Positions 25,266 to 38,355 of a stretch of 64,000 nt of DNA are shown in pieces. The notes beneath the pieces are model-generated. The model saw nothing but the letters and a program-made list of their open reading frames with translations. It was not told the DNA's origin and did no database searches. A program made the position numbers and the translations under genes. The stretch comes from Epiperipatus broadwayi (lineage: Eukaryota > Onychophora > Udeonychophora > Euonychophora > Peripatidae): positions 186,001-250,000 of the forward strand of contig JAQFVV010000348.1 of NCBI GenBank assembly GCA_028023455.1. The letters run 5' to 3'. Every line of letters begins with the position of its first letter. Position 1 is the stretch's first letter.

Positions 25266-25427
25266 AAAACATTAAATTATATATATCACTAACAAAGGGG
25301 TAACATAATCTCTGATGATTCATTACTTTTAAGTAGTAAATCTATTTCTTCACTTTAAGTTCTGTCACTTTATGTAAGATTGAGTAATCAATAAATACCA
25401 GACATAATACTTTTATGTATATATATG

Positions 25428-25640
25428 CATGTCCTTGATGAAGTGGGATATTTTTTACCCTATCTTTTTTTTTGCTTTATTATCTGGCTTAAATTATTTG
25501 GCTGAGTGCATTTTCAATGCTGAGGACCATAACCATAACTGAATGCCTAATTATGTACTCAGCCAAATAATTAAAGTCAGATAATAAAGCAGAGAGGAAA
25601 AAGTACCCCACTTTAACAAGCATACACACGTATATTCACA
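25428..25640. repeat. Inverted repeat with about 80-bp arms
   Basis: The left arm contains GCTTTATTATCTGGCTTAAA and TTATTTGGCTGAGTGCA; the right arm (about 25,552-25,632) is its complement with mismatches. About 45 bases separate them. It follows the Penelope-like remnant and may be its terminal structure or an independent foldback element. Confidence 0.7.
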
Positions 25641-25734
25641 AAAGTATTACTTATATAATGAAGTGAAAATTAAAATTACACATCTAATACAGTGTTTAAA
25701 AAATTCCTACCCATTATTATCCTATCCATATGCC

Positions 25735-25850
25735 CACTAGTTTCTAGATTATGAGACTACATCCATATCCAAAACTTCAAAACCATAAGCTAGAAACTAA
25801 TCTGAAGATATGGACCTAAAAGCACTGGATATATATTAAGTAAGTACTAT
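25735..25850 (+). repeat. Partial copy related to MITE family A
   Basis: CATAAGCTAGAAACTAATCT (25,793) is shared with the 35.3 kb copy, and GCCCACTAGTTTCTAG (25,731) is the inverted counterpart. The rest is diverged. Confidence 0.5.
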
Positions 25851-26342
25851 TAATTTGCATCTATTGGTAATTCAAGCTTACATGAGCTAACAGAATTAAA
25901 GGAGGAAAAAAATAACTTTACTACATGATATGTTGTATGCATGTATATAATGTGAATTCATCATAAGAGAAATAGGTAATGAATAATGAAGTTTTTAATT
26001 TTTACATAGAACAATTACTAGATATGACTGGCATGTCTTTGAAAGTTATGAAACACTGTATATGATTACAAAAACTAAACTGAAATGTTATTAAAAATTA
26101 TAAATATAAATTCTAGAAGTTCACTTAAATATTATCAAATCTTTTATTGATGCTATAACATGTATTTATTAGGTACTATACCTTATTATTTTTTGCCACT
26201 CCTTTTCTCACAACAATAACTTTGTATGGACAGAAAGTATGGTCAGTTTTGATTTTATAATTAAAAAAATATAAAGTGACCATTGAAGTTTAACTTTGAT
26301 TTATACTACTGATATATATATTATAATGGGATATATATAGTA

Positions 26343-26361
26343 TATCCTACTACCCCATCCC

Positions 26362-26399
<38 letters not shown>

Positions 26400-26418
26400 G
26401 GGATGGGGTAGTAGGAAG
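26343..26418. repeat. Hairpin around a TA repeat
   Basis: TCCTACTACCCCATCCCATT (26,345) and its complement AATGGGATGGGGTAGTAGGA (26,397) flank a TA run. The arms are about 30 bases and perfect; a half-copy of the same sequence (AATGGGATATATATAGTATA) lies just upstream. Confidence 0.85.
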
Positions 26419-26711
26419 TGAAAGGAAAAGGGGTGAACATGGGGAGATGGGAAATCATCATCACTCCCAGTAAATTTAAAATGAAAATCAATAATTTACT
26501 AAAGTATATATAAGTATAAACCATTTAAGGGGAGCATGAGATCAGGAGAATCTTTGCGAGATCATTGAGAGATCAGAAGAACAACTAAAAGCATATTTAA
26601 TCATCAACAGCATTATAAAGTAAAAGTAATTATAAGTAAGTATGAGTAATACTCAAAACACTATTTATTGTCATGAATGATCCACAATAAAATAAAGCAG
26701 TATGATAAATC

Positions 26712-26800
26712 AACAGGCAATCTTGTGACTGGATTGGAAATGTGTCTTTTGTAGACTAGGCTAACTATTGAGCCATTGCCAGCTTGGGGCAATTATTTAA
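26712..26800 (-). repeat. tRNA-derived SINE-like sequence
   Basis: On the minus strand, AATGGCTCAATAGTTAGCCT fits a pol III A box, and ATTTCCAATCCAGTC about 30 bases later fits a degenerate B box. GGCAATGGC...GATTGCC could form an acceptor-like stem. Too degenerate for a functional tRNA. Confidence 0.5.
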
Positions 26801-29209
26801 CTGTTAATTTGGAGGCACAAAGTAAGTGTGAATCCATCAGAATACATAACCGGAAAAATCTAAACAATAATGCTGGGATATTTAAAACATGCTGATCATC
26901 GTCAATGTTCAGGCCACTTCTACTGACCAACTATAAACTTAACTTCTAATACAACTAAATTAAAATAAAAGGTATTGCTTGAGCTTTAAAGAGTATTCAC
27001 TTTTGTGCCAACCAGTATGATGATTGATCATCTTTGGATGCCCAAAAGCACTAAATACACCCCCTATTTATATATTCAACCTGTGCTTGAATCTAGCTCA
27101 GAGAACATAAGCTCTATTACTGTATGTGACAAAAAGATGATGGAAACAATTTTTAACAATTGAATACAAGTTTATTAACAACAATAAAAAAATTAAATTA
27201 AGGTTTTATAGGATAAGAGTTCTGTTTTTGAAAAGTATACAAAATTATATACACAACTAAAGTTTTAGATTGATTTACATGTATTCATGCACAGATGTGC
27301 ATTTTATAATATACAATGAAAACATTTCAATTAATATAAAATAATTATATATAAAAAAGAGCATGTATGCACACACTGACATTTACATCATATTTTAACT
27401 TAACAGCAATAATATTATATTTTCATTATTAATTTCTTTGGAAAATATACATAAATTTTATACATATATGTGTGTGTATAAATAAAATATAGATATAATT
27501 TAAAATTAGTTTCAGTTTATAAGTTCTCTTTTTTTTTCTTAAAAAAATATAGTCAATTTTTGACAAGTACTTGTTGATTAATTATCAGTGTTTTTTAAGA
27601 CCAATTTAAAATATTTGCCTTTTCGATTTTAATTCAAACAAAATTATGCTTGCTTTTAAATTATATATTCTTTTAATGCATATGGAAATTATTTCTTTGC
27701 AAAATATATATAGCAAATTGTTTCTCTTTTAGACATTTGACTCAAGCAAAATTTACTTTAAGTTACCAAATTAAAATGTCTTTTATAAGGAATATTAATA
27801 AAATACAACTCACTGTATATACGTTTATCTGTGCTTCTTTGCATATAGACACAGTAGCATATGTATAACTACTTCTTTATTCAGCTGGTGTTCTTGGGAA
27901 AGCTGTTTTTTGTCAATCCAGGAAAATGTCATCATCAGGTAAAAGTATATAATTCAGGTCTGGTTGGCTTTCTTCCTTCTGCAGTTGGTTCCACTTAGAC
28001 TTGAATTTATTAATCTTCAGGTCAGCAAGCTATTTTGTCTTCATTTGTTCAGGTTATTGATTCAGAAGTGACCCAGCTTCAAGTAAATCAAAACTCCTGT
28101 GAAGGAAAATAATAGCAACTCCTGGATCTACTGTCCTGCCTTCTGCTACATCAGTTTGTGGTAGCTATTCTGCCAGCCATCTCTACAGCTAGCTTTACTG
28201 TGGCCATTCTCTGCTACAGTTACCAACTCTTCACAAAATATTTTAGACAACTTTACAGCTAGCTCAAATATTAAAGCAAAACTTTGCAGTTGGCCTAGTT
28301 GGCCATTGCTTAAACTATTAAAACCAGACTCTTCTGGCTAACTCTTACAAAACTGTAAGCAAAACTGATATTTTTTTTATCAGTTTTTTTTATAATCTTG
28401 GTTGAGTCAGGTGATAAAAACATAGTGTGTTTTCAGTCTGTCTAATCCTTTTGAAAACAAACTTGAAATTTTTATCAAAGTGTGATTGGAAAAAGTTGAT
28501 TTCAATTAACTTTAATCCTTTGGAATCTACATACATGTTTTTACTCAGATAATAGAAATTTACAAATTAATTAATAGATTTCAAAAATAGACATTTTTAT
28601 AATCATCAGAAAACATGCTTATTTTTAAATTTTCAAAATCAGAATAAAAATATTAATTATTATTTATCAGAGCTTTTTCAAATATTTAATTTTATAATAA
28701 AATATTATTTTAAATCCAGAGTTATTTAACCCTTTATTTATTATTTCAGTGAATGTAGAAAATATCTACTACAATTTTTGTCTGTATTTATTTCCATTTT
28801 CCTTTATTCATATATATACATGCACACACACTATTAACTGGTTACATTATATATATATCAAGGGCTCATGTTTGTAAATTAGCTCTGACTTTATTATACT
28901 AAACTGATGGAGGGGTGGGTCCTGCATTTAATTTTATAAAACACTAATGCATTTTTATAGCATTGATCTAGTCTTTTATTATGTAAGTTCAAAGCATGTA
29001 ATATTAGAAGTTTAAAGTCATATGTGTATGACTTATCACTTTACAATATGTGTATACATTTAATGAATTAAGAATCAGTTTCCAGTTGCCACAAAAATAT
29101 ACAAAGTTCTTTATTATTGAATGCAATAGTTCTACCTGTTTAATTTACTATCGTGAAATAAGGATTAATTTTCAGGTAAGATTCACTTAATAAATATATT
29201 CATACAACA

Positions 29210-29296
29210 AATTAAAGACCAATGCAATTCTATTCATAATTACTGTAATCCACAATTAAAGACCAATGTAATTCTATTCATAATTACTGTAATCTA
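29210..29296. repeat. Two-copy tandem repeat, 44-bp period
   Basis: AATTAAAGACCAATGCAATT (29,210) and AATTAAAGACCAATGTAATT (29,254) begin nearly identical 44-base units, a recent local duplication. Confidence 0.9.
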
Positions 29297-31629
29297 GACT
29301 TTTTCAATATGATAACTTATTTTGAACTATGTCAGTCAGTGACATGAATATTAAATTAGCGAATGTATTTAGTATAAAATGATTTTAAATGATTGTTGTT
29401 TAAATTTACAGAACAGAGTTATTCTTATTCATTTTAAATTCTTATTGTAAAAAACAATTAAATATAACAGAGTGCAGTTTAATTATTTATTAATAATCCT
29501 TGGATATTATTCTTTGATTTTTATACATATTCAATAATGTAATTACTTATCATTATATATTTTATAATGGTATGGTTGGATATATCCGGTTGTTCCAGTC
29601 CGCAAATACATTTGAACACACATATCAATTCCAACAATCAGCTGGATCATTCATAACATATCAACTTACATCAAATCTAAAAGTCCTGGTACACCTATCT
29701 ACCATATCCTAAAGTTGATAGTGCCAAATGCAACAGTCTGGTCCATTCACATATATAAGATAAAGACAGCAAGCTCGCATTTAACCACTGTTGGACCTAG
29801 AGTCTTCTTGTAGGATGCTAGAGATAACACGATGAAATACCTGACTCATGACTATAAACATCTTTAATAGACTAGCCTAAGCATTACCCATCAAATTTAT
29901 ATGTAATTCAAATCAGTTCATCTCACATCTCACCACTCTTTTCCAAAAATGTTGCCTCAGATATTCGAACTCAGGAAGAATTTGCATTTGACTCTTTTAA
30001 CAGGTATGTATCTATGCAATCTGTTAATCAATAACTAAAATAATACATCCTATACATTAGAAAGAAATAACCTTTATTTAATGTTCTCTCACATGCTTAT
30101 TAAACAATAATGTGGACATGAGCATGTGTAAAATATTGGTTATAAGATGCAATGTAAGTGCTGGATTGAATTTAAATGCTGGATCAACAAAACTACAGAG
30201 ATCTTGTTAATTAACAAAATTTCATAATATTTATTTACAAAAAATATTTAAACATAAAATAAATTCCCAATCAATTTAGAATAAAAAAATATTTTAACAA
30301 AGAAAAATATTTGAAAATGCCCATACATTACTTGGATATCTCCCTACAAGTACTTACAGTTTTATGTCTATGATAATAATAATAAAAAATGATTAATTAA
30401 AAGTGAGATTGCTAACCCCAAGTAAATTTAACTGCAACCTGATATAATATGCAATTTTAATTGTGGAAAAGTATAATAATACAACACAGAATATGATAGA
30501 AAATGATAAAGAATACTATTTTAAAAGTGTTAATCATTTACTCATATCTTAAGAAATAGTATTAGTAACATATATATAATAAATAGTCATGTCATGTGGC
30601 AACATAGTTTATATCAGTGGCTTTTTAAAAAAAAATCTCACCGTTAAATATTCTAGTGAAGCACTTAATTTTTTTTTTTTTGCATATTTCAATCCTAAAT
30701 CTCTTGATAAAAAATAAATCATCTAAATTTTATTTTAAAAAAAATCAAAAAAAGAAAAATAGACTTTTCAACCTTCCCCCTCCCCTACTCTCTTGATATT
30801 TTCATATATTGGACTGTTCCTTATAGAATTAGAAATAGCATTTTCCAAATATAAGATGAGATAATAAATAAAAATAAAAATACAGATTGATACAACAGAA
30901 AATAAAACATACTTTACAATCTTTTATGTACTGATATGTTAAAGAATATTTATTTTTTTAGAGTCCTCTTTATACAAAATTCTTATAGTTTATGCTTTTT
31001 TTATTATAGATGTTTGAAGAACTCCTGATGATTTTTATAGAGCATCTTGAATTCATTTAAGTTGGCAGTAGGTAGTTTGGTGTTACTCTTCCCATAGATT
31101 TTCATTTTGTGTAGATCCCAACTTCTCAGGCAATTAAATTGTAGACAGCTAAATATTTATATTCATATGGCCATGGTGGATAAGAAAAATGTTTCACCCC
31201 AATGACAATTAAGCCTTTAGTCAATGTATTTCATACTTTAACTATATATTTAACTATATATATATAACTTTATATAAATTTATATGCAGTTTGTATCTAA
31301 TAAAATATATTTATAAACAGAATAAAGCTCTTTATTATTTATAATTTTGGCTATATATAAACATTAAATTAAATCAACTGTTCTGATTTTTTTTTCAGTT
31401 ACTTTTAAACAAAAATCATTATTTTTCTTTTTTTTAAAATTTAAATTGATAATTATTTCCACTTATCTGATTAATAAATTAGAATAATGTTCCATTCATT
31501 TCTTTCACTCTTTATCCAAATGCCGAATTAATTAAAAAAAGATTCTGATTCATTGAGAGAAGCGAGAATGGGTCATAAAAATCCTTATTATTATTTAATA
31601 GCCCTGTTTTTTCATTCTGCAGCTCACAG

Positions 31630-31680
31630 TACCACTATGAATATGAGGCAAAAGACCTCGAAAGTGCTTAGCGTGTAATA
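31630..31680 (+). other. Stem-loop block shared with a Penelope-like 3' region
   Basis: ATGAATATGAGG, a seven-base loop, then CCTCGAAAGTGCTTAGC. The same layout with different but still pairing stem bases occurs at 41,433-41,471, downstream of a Penelope-like fragment. Confidence 0.45.
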
Positions 31681-32469
31681 ATTTCTGTGTATCTTTATAG
31701 CTTCTCATTCAAGTGTGACATACGCTTTGTTAATTTTGTATATTAATAGCAATTAATAATTACCTTGTATTACAATTATATTTATATAATTATAATTTAG
31801 GTTATTAAATTAATACAGTTAATTCTAACTCAAGGCTGGTTTTAGGTCTTTACTCTAGTATGTCTAATTTGAAGGAATTGTACTCATGATTGGGTATCAA
31901 TCCATTCGGGTTAGGAAGTTATAGTAACAATCACAAAGCAAAATAAAGGTTTTAATTTTGAAGGATATGACATAGATTCTGTGTCATTGACATAATTTAA
32001 ATTATGAGAGCATATAAAGATAAAATAAGATGTAATTTCATTTTCTAAAATCAGATTGCTTATAATTTTAAGAATTTGGATTAGAATTATGCATAAAAAA
32101 TTATAGAGCTATATCTTTCATTTGAAATTTTTCTACTGTACTTTGAAAAATTGCTTCTGTTTGTGACATAACAACAAAATTCTAAAGACACATTATATTT
32201 GCAGCATATTCATTGCCAGAGAATTTTTCTAATTTTAATTTTGTAAATGATTAGAAATAATGAAACATTGATATTCCAAGAGTATTTATTTTTAATTAGA
32301 AGTCATGTAGTTTTCCAAATGGAAAAACTTGTTTCAAAATATTTCTATTTTTATATAAATAATACTTTGTAGTTTAAAGAAATAATATTCATTCTAGGAA
32401 GCATTTAAAATCTATTGTAATATTTATTTCAAAATGCATATATTTATGTTTATGTATATACTTTTTAAG

Positions 32470-32606
32470 TATGAAATTCGTTCCGTCATAGAAAGTTCAA
32501 AACAACCCAATGTTGTTGAACAAATAAGGGAAAACAATCGCTTACTAGAAGAAGTCACAAAGGGATTAAATGATTATTTGGAAAAGAAAAGACTTTTTTT
32601 CCCCAG
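32470..32606 (+). CDS. Axonemal dynein heavy chain, exon D (linker region)
   Basis: This 137-nt exon encodes 45 residues plus two bases of a split Arg codon. It begins YEIRSVIESSKQPNVVEQIR and ends with the conserved stretch LLEEVTKGLNDYLEKKRLFF. The second half (KGLNDYLEKKRLFFPR) matches the DNAH3/7/12 group almost exactly. The first half (RSVIESSKQPNVVEQIREN) is the part that varies among axonemal dyneins and may identify the paralogue. TTTTTAAG precedes the exon and GTAATT follows. The next intron is only 82 bases (32,607-32,688), against 8-13 kb for its neighbours. Confidence 0.96.
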
Positions 32607-32688
32607 GTAATTTTTTAAAGTAAATCTTGCTTTGCTTCAGTTTTTTTGTTTGTTTACCATTTTTGATATTAATATTAATATATTTTAG
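32607..32688 (+). other. Dynein intron between exons D and E (82 bases)
   Basis: Bounded by GTAATT and TATTTTAG, it splits an Arg codon after its second base. It is about a hundred times shorter than the neighbouring introns. Confidence 0.95.
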
Positions 32689-32890
32689 GTTTTTCTTTCT
32701 CTCTAATGATGAGCTATTAGAAATATTATCAGAAACAAAAGATCCTTTAAGGGTTCAGCCTCATCTTAAAAAATGTTTTGAAGGAATAAGTAAATTAAAT
32801 TTCTCAGCTTTTCAAGAAATTTTAGGAATGATTTCTGCTGAACAGGAAGTTGTGCCCTTTTCACAAATTGTATTTCCGGCAAAAGCCAGA
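32689..32890 (+). CDS. Axonemal dynein heavy chain, exon E (linker region)
   Basis: This 202-nt exon completes the split Arg and encodes 67 residues beginning [20 protein letters not shown] and ending in [40 protein letters not shown] is one of the most conserved blocks of the axonemal dynein linker. The DNAH3/7/12-type continuation G.IS.E.E.VPF....PAKAR also fits. TATTTTAG precedes the exon and GTAAGT follows at 32,891. It ends in phase 0. The next exon should begin with a G.VEKWL-like sequence; none was recognised between 32,891 and the window end. Paralogue assignment (DNAH3, 7 or 12) is not decided by these 250 residues alone. Confidence 0.97.
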
Positions 32891-34565
32891 GTAAGTATTA
32901 TTTATACATATTAAATATATACATTTTTTCTTAGTGTTTTTATAATTCAATGTTAAAAATTAGTACTAAGCACCATATATATAATCTTTTCAGCACGCAT
33001 TAAATGCATTCTGAAAATGAAATCTCTTGCATTCAAAATTTTACTGTTTGAAATTTCGAATACTAACTTGAATAGAAAAATAAAAATAAAAAATTGCAAC
33101 TGAATGGATATAATAAAAACCAATAATCCCTGCCAAAAGAAAACTAATTTTCCACAAAACAATTGTAAGACCAAATTTTATTGCCATCTGGTATTTGTTG
33201 ATTTTTTTAATATTTATATTTTGTAAAATAGGAGAGATGTTGTGATTCACTGGTCTATATTCAGAAATTTTATTATTATTTTTATGATAAATAAATTTTG
33301 AATTAAATATTGGGGAGAACTAACTGCAAGTGATAGAATCAAACTTATTAACTATCAGATATTATCTCTTCCATAAACAACTAGAGCTATATCGAAGACT
33401 TCGAATCTTTTATCAAAAGCAAACAACTGGGTACATATCTTACTAAAATGTTTTTTAGTCCTGTCTAAAATTAAAAACTTTCACCAATGCTATAAAGGCC
33501 AATTGCTGTGTCCCAACATACTGAACATATATATTAACTTTAAAATATATTTGAAATATTTGCGAACTATCAAGGCCAATAGTAATCTGATCCTGCTTGT
33601 TTTTCAAGATATAGTACTCAGCACTGAAGTTACACATTTATTCAACTTTGTACTTGATAAAGCTCAATCAATCCTTAAGCTGTAAATATATTTATTACAA
33701 AAAACTACTATTGAAGTTACTGCCTAATAATTTAATAATAAGAATAAATCAAATTTTAAAAAACTTGAAGCTTAATATTTTATTCAATAATTAGATTAGT
33801 TACTACTATCTGGTCATTGTCTTGTTTTATTTATAATAAATTCTATTGTGGTATATATGAATTATATTCCTTATACTCATTTTCTTTAAGAATCTTATTA
33901 TATTAATCAAATTTCTACACAGTCATATCATTCTATAATTCATTGTATTAATTTAGATTGTGATGGCCAGGATCAGTGAATAAAACATTAATCTTCAATC
34001 ATGTTTTTTTAAAGTGATTTATTTTTATTATTAAATTATCAAAACATATAAAAGACTATATTTTATATATATTTTGTTGCTTCATAATTTTCAACATTTT
34101 AATCATTTACTCACGCACAGAGAATTATGTTTAATAGACCATAAAGTTATTGCACTCTTTTTATTTTAGAATTGGGATTTATATTTATTAGTTGTTGTTG
34201 TTATTATTTTTTTATATATATTAGTTTGGATTGTTATCTCCTGATAGTTATTTTCTGAAAATAAAAGACCAATAGGATATTAGTGAGTTAGGCAATACAT
34301 CACCATCACATGAGCTGCTTATGTGCTTGAAAACAGATATTTCATCCAACTCTAAAATCATTTAATATAAGCTTAAGTAATGCCAAATAATGTAATGATG
34401 TATCTTAATCTTCAGGTGTTGGTGGTAATTTTCCTATATAAAGGCTAAAAGAAGCCTACAGTTGGTTTCAAATTCTGGTTCAATAAAATATATAGAATTG
34501 GTGTTAGATATGTAACTATGTAAATGAATTGGCTTACGTTAAAAACTTTAGAGCTTTTTTAAATT

Positions 34566-34760
34566 TCAGGTTATTGCCTTGAATAATATAAAAAATAAAT
34601 GATGGCTGTTAAATTTTTAGCTCTGGATGTTGGATCTTAATCTTCAGTGATAAAGATAAAAGTCAATCAAAGATTGGGATCTACTGTCATTGATTACTTA
34701 AAACTTCCAATATATGGCTGTAGAATGAGAAAAAGAAAAAATAGTTTTAGAAGTTCACAA
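34566..34760 (+). repeat. Dispersed repeat B, copy 2
   Basis: Matches 3,375-3,600 in the same orientation. It is followed by GAACACCAGAAGTGATAG, also found as GAACACCAGAAGTGACAG at 9,560, so the family probably has a longer consensus. Confidence 0.6.
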
Positions 34761-35312
34761 TATGTTTGAACACCAGAAGTGATAGTTTGAACGTCAATCA
34801 AGAATAAAGATAGTTACATTGTATTAACTATCAAAACATCACAATCACCATTTTCTATACTTACACAAGCTGTTGTTAGCAGTGTGTGATGTGATATAAA
34901 TACTTCTTTATTGAAGTCAGGAATCACTCAGCCAATATGTCCAAGACAAACCTGTTAGACAACTCTACCTTTCCTCTCTACTCCCTACCCTAAATTTTTT
35001 CCATATTTTCTATCCTCCTCTATTCCATTTCCACAACATCATCTTTGTTCACTCCATGATCTTTGTATATTTTTCCAGGCCCAGCATGAAGATCAAGCAT
35101 TACCTTTCTGTATAATCACTTAGTCTATATTTTTTCTTCCACAACTTCACTATTTGTAAGTAAACATTTACATACCATTAAAAATGTCTATTATTTTCCT
35201 GACTTCCTTACATAACCTACAGATTAAATCCCCTACATTTTCCAATTTATGTGTATATTCCCTTGTTGCTAATGATCCTGTTCAAGCCTTAAACAGTAAA
35301 CTACTTTCTTTA

Positions 35313-35572
35313 GCAAACTCTCCATACAGAAGTGCCACCCAGTGCAAGTCTTAGTAATCAATGGATGTAGGAAGATGGCTGCTGGAGGGTTGCAATAGAT
35401 CCTTAGATTTAAGTGCAGTGCTTTTAGATCCAAAACTTCTCATTTGTGAAAGCCATAAGCTAGAAACTAATCTGGGGATATTGGATGAGTAAGCACTAGA
35501 TGGGGGTTTTATACACAAACCTTCCTGCATTCATTGATTACTAAGGCTTGCACTGGGCGGCACTACTATGTT
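35313..35572 (+). mobile_element. MITE family A, best full-length non-palindromic copy
   Basis: The left terminus GTGCCACCCAGTGCAAGTCT and the reverse complement of the right terminus (GTGCCGCCCAGTGCAAGCCT) start inverted repeats of about 48 bases that run to GGAAG. The outer bases CAAACTCTCCATACAG match the terminal motif at 1.98 and 6.59 kb. About 160 bases of unpaired interior include GATATTGGATGAGTAAGCAC. No open frame; a nonautonomous DNA transposon is the best reading. Confidence 0.85.
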
Positions 35573-35650
35573 CACTATTTGCAATATAAAAAAATAATAT
35601 TTTTATACATTTTATTAGCACTACAAATTGTACTTATTTCAATCTATACA

Positions 35651-36206
35651 TATAATATCACATCACCCCAATTAACATAAACCAATAGAATATCAGCAAA
35701 CTGTTATGATAAATGGAAATTCACTTATTATCTGGGTCTATGATCTTATAATAGACCTCAAGTGACAACAAGGTTAAGATTATAACTATCTTGAAGTTTG
35801 AAATAAATTTCATTAAACAGGCCACAATAAATTGCTTAAATGTAGATTAATAAATAATCATTTTAGAGCCATTTCAACAAAGTCTTACTTAATAATTTAA
35901 ATATAATAAACCACAAATGCACAAAGCTATTTGGTTATCATATATAAATCACATCCCTCCCAATAATACTGAAAATTAATTTAATAGAATATCAGCAATC
36001 ATTCAGATTTAAATTGAAATTTTCTTATTATCTGGCCTGTTTAATGAAATTTATTAAAAACTTCTAGGCAGTTTTATTGTCAGTTTTTAAAATTAATAGA
36101 TACTGATAATAAGTGGATTTCCATTTGTTTTCTAAATGCTGTTTGATAACAGATTGCTGATATCCTATTGGTTAATGTTAAATGTACTGATGGTGGTGTG
36201 ATATAA
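35651..36206. mobile_element. MITE with about 80-bp terminal inverted repeats
   Basis: The left end (TATCACATCACCCC..., then AACCAATAGAATATCAGCAA) pairs with the right end (36,110-36,206), whose complement reads AACCAATAGGATATCAGCAA. Both continue into TGGAAAT.CACTTATTATC. An internal third copy of the AATAGAATATCAGCAA motif lies at 35,985. No coding capacity. Confidence 0.8.
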
Positions 36207-38355
36207 GTATCTATGTGCACTTCGAGTGATATACTATATACGAGCATATATATATAAGCATGAAAAATGAAATTTGCATAGTTTAATATATATATAATTA
36301 AGATGAATCTTTCATTCTGTCAGACTATATATAAATAACTCTTTGTATGTTAAGCAAGGATAAGGAATAGAATTAATCCATCTTTTTTTTTTTTTAACTT
36401 TTGGTATTTATTAGCTTACCCTTGCCAACATTCGTGGAGATTTCGAATGAATGTCATATACTAGTCATATGAAAATATCGTCTTAATGATATAAGGGTGG
36501 AGATAGACTCACCCTTTTAAGAATACAATTATATTCCTTTTTTTATACACTTATTAAATACATCTTATTTTTATTTTATTTGCTTATAGTTTTGAGCAGC
36601 ATTCTTCAATGGAAATAACAAATATATTTATATATACATAATTCTTAATTTACAGATTAAAAAACTTAATTTTTGTATATATTCATATTTATATTTGAAT
36701 TTATGTTTTCTTATTTTACCTAATATTATTTAATTATAACTTATTGTTTTATTACTATCATTATTATATATATATGTTGCCTATATTTTTATCATAAATT
36801 TTGTAACTATATTAATATTTTTTGTATATTTATATTTTATATTTCTAGAATATATTTGTTTTAGTGTATTTTAATTTACTATAACTTTTTTTTATTGTTA
36901 ATTATATAGTTTTTAAAATTTTTAAAAATTTCAAGTTAAACTGTTATAACATTTTTTGAAATTTTATCTTATATTATAACTCCACCTATATTTGTTTTTG
37001 ATAACAATCTTTTTATTTTTTTAATTAATAAATTGTGATAAGACTAATTTTAAACTCTATTTTCTGGCATTTATTGATTGTTAAATATAGCTTAATGTAT
37101 ATGTAATTAAGGGGAGAAAATTGTTCTTTCTGAGGCTATAAGTAAATAACACTCTGTATGTTTACTAAGGATCAAATAGAGAATTGATCTATGATTCTTT
37201 AATAAGCTTATGATGTTATAAGCTTATCCATGATAACACATTAGAAATTCAGAACAAACTTAATATACCAAACAGTTGAAAATATGGCATCAATAACTAT
37301 TAAATCTGTCTCCACAAGCAATTAACTTAAGATTTTTTTTTATAATTAGATTAGAGAGAATATCATAAACATATTTATCTACTTTTTAAAAAGTTGAGAC
37401 TCAATAAAATTTATAGTGCATAATGAAAATCAATGTAATTTTGATATGTTTTAAATTAATAATAACAATAAATCAAAATTGTTAAAATGTTGGGTTTTCC
37501 CCCAAAACTTCTCCAGTTCTTTAAAATTTAAATGGAGGATTCATTATTGATTTGTGTGAGTACATATGTATGTATGTATATATCATAATGATAAAAATTT
37601 TATCACATAGATGTGTTTGAACCTGGAATGTATATAAAGATACATATTTGTAATGAGATCTAAGATATGTACCAAAGATTTTGATTTAAATAAATAATAA
37701 GTTGAATGGTTAATAAAATTCAAAAAAAAAAAAAATTTAATTCAAATATATAATAATGTTAACTAATGTGATGATTTATAACATACAAATACAAGTTCTC
37801 TAAAAAGTATTTAATTTGTTTTTCAATTTCAATAACTTCCGAAAAAGAACGTTTATTTTTGGAAAAGTTTTTTTTTTAAGGAACAATCATCATCAATTAT
37901 TATTGCCATCCCAGCATGTTTTCCAGTGGATTGCATGATTTCTCAGGGCTGTGGATATTAACTAGCATAAGTGTGTAAAAAGTATATATTTGAATTGAGT
38001 TTTAAACACATACTAAATGAATTAGTAAAAAAAAACAATTTATTAATAATGAATAAATAAAACTATTGTGTATAATATACTCACAGCTATCAAAACATAC
38101 ACAAAAATATTATAGTAATAAAAGATATTTTGAGTTTAAGCTGTGGTTCAAGTTTAAGGTTTTATAGTATTTATAATGATAAGATCTTACCCATTAAATA
38201 TTGAAACAGTCACTAACATGGTTTTTTCAGGTACCGTTATGTTAATATTTTACTGTTGTCTTCTTTAGTTTTTCCAATGATGATCTTCTCCTTAAACATT
38301 GGTCATGTTACAGAGTAAATATAGCAGTAAATTCCTGAAGGTTTGTGATGATGAT

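Larger units (their letters stand above)
24414..32469 (+). other. Dynein intron between exons C and D (8.1 kb)
   Basis: Bounded by GTAAGTA and AAG. Elements are listed separately. A less AT-rich stretch at 27,900-28,350 and another at 29,580-29,960 contain no reading frame or known repeat I recognise. 30,000-31,600 is AT-rich and featureless. Confidence 0.85.
32891..38355 (+). other. Region 3' of exon E, no gene recognised
   Basis: It begins with the GTAAGT donor of exon E, so it is intronic at least at first. Apart from the MITE-like elements listed, bases 33,000-34,500 and 36,210-38,350 are AT-rich and show no protein-like frame, RNA gene or known repeat. An exon starting with a G.VEKWL-like sequence was looked for and not seen. 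Confidence 0.6.

Noticed and set aside
25428-25470. CTTGATGAAG as a hammerhead core
   Set aside because: The core requires CUGANGA, and no GAAAC follows at a suitable distance.
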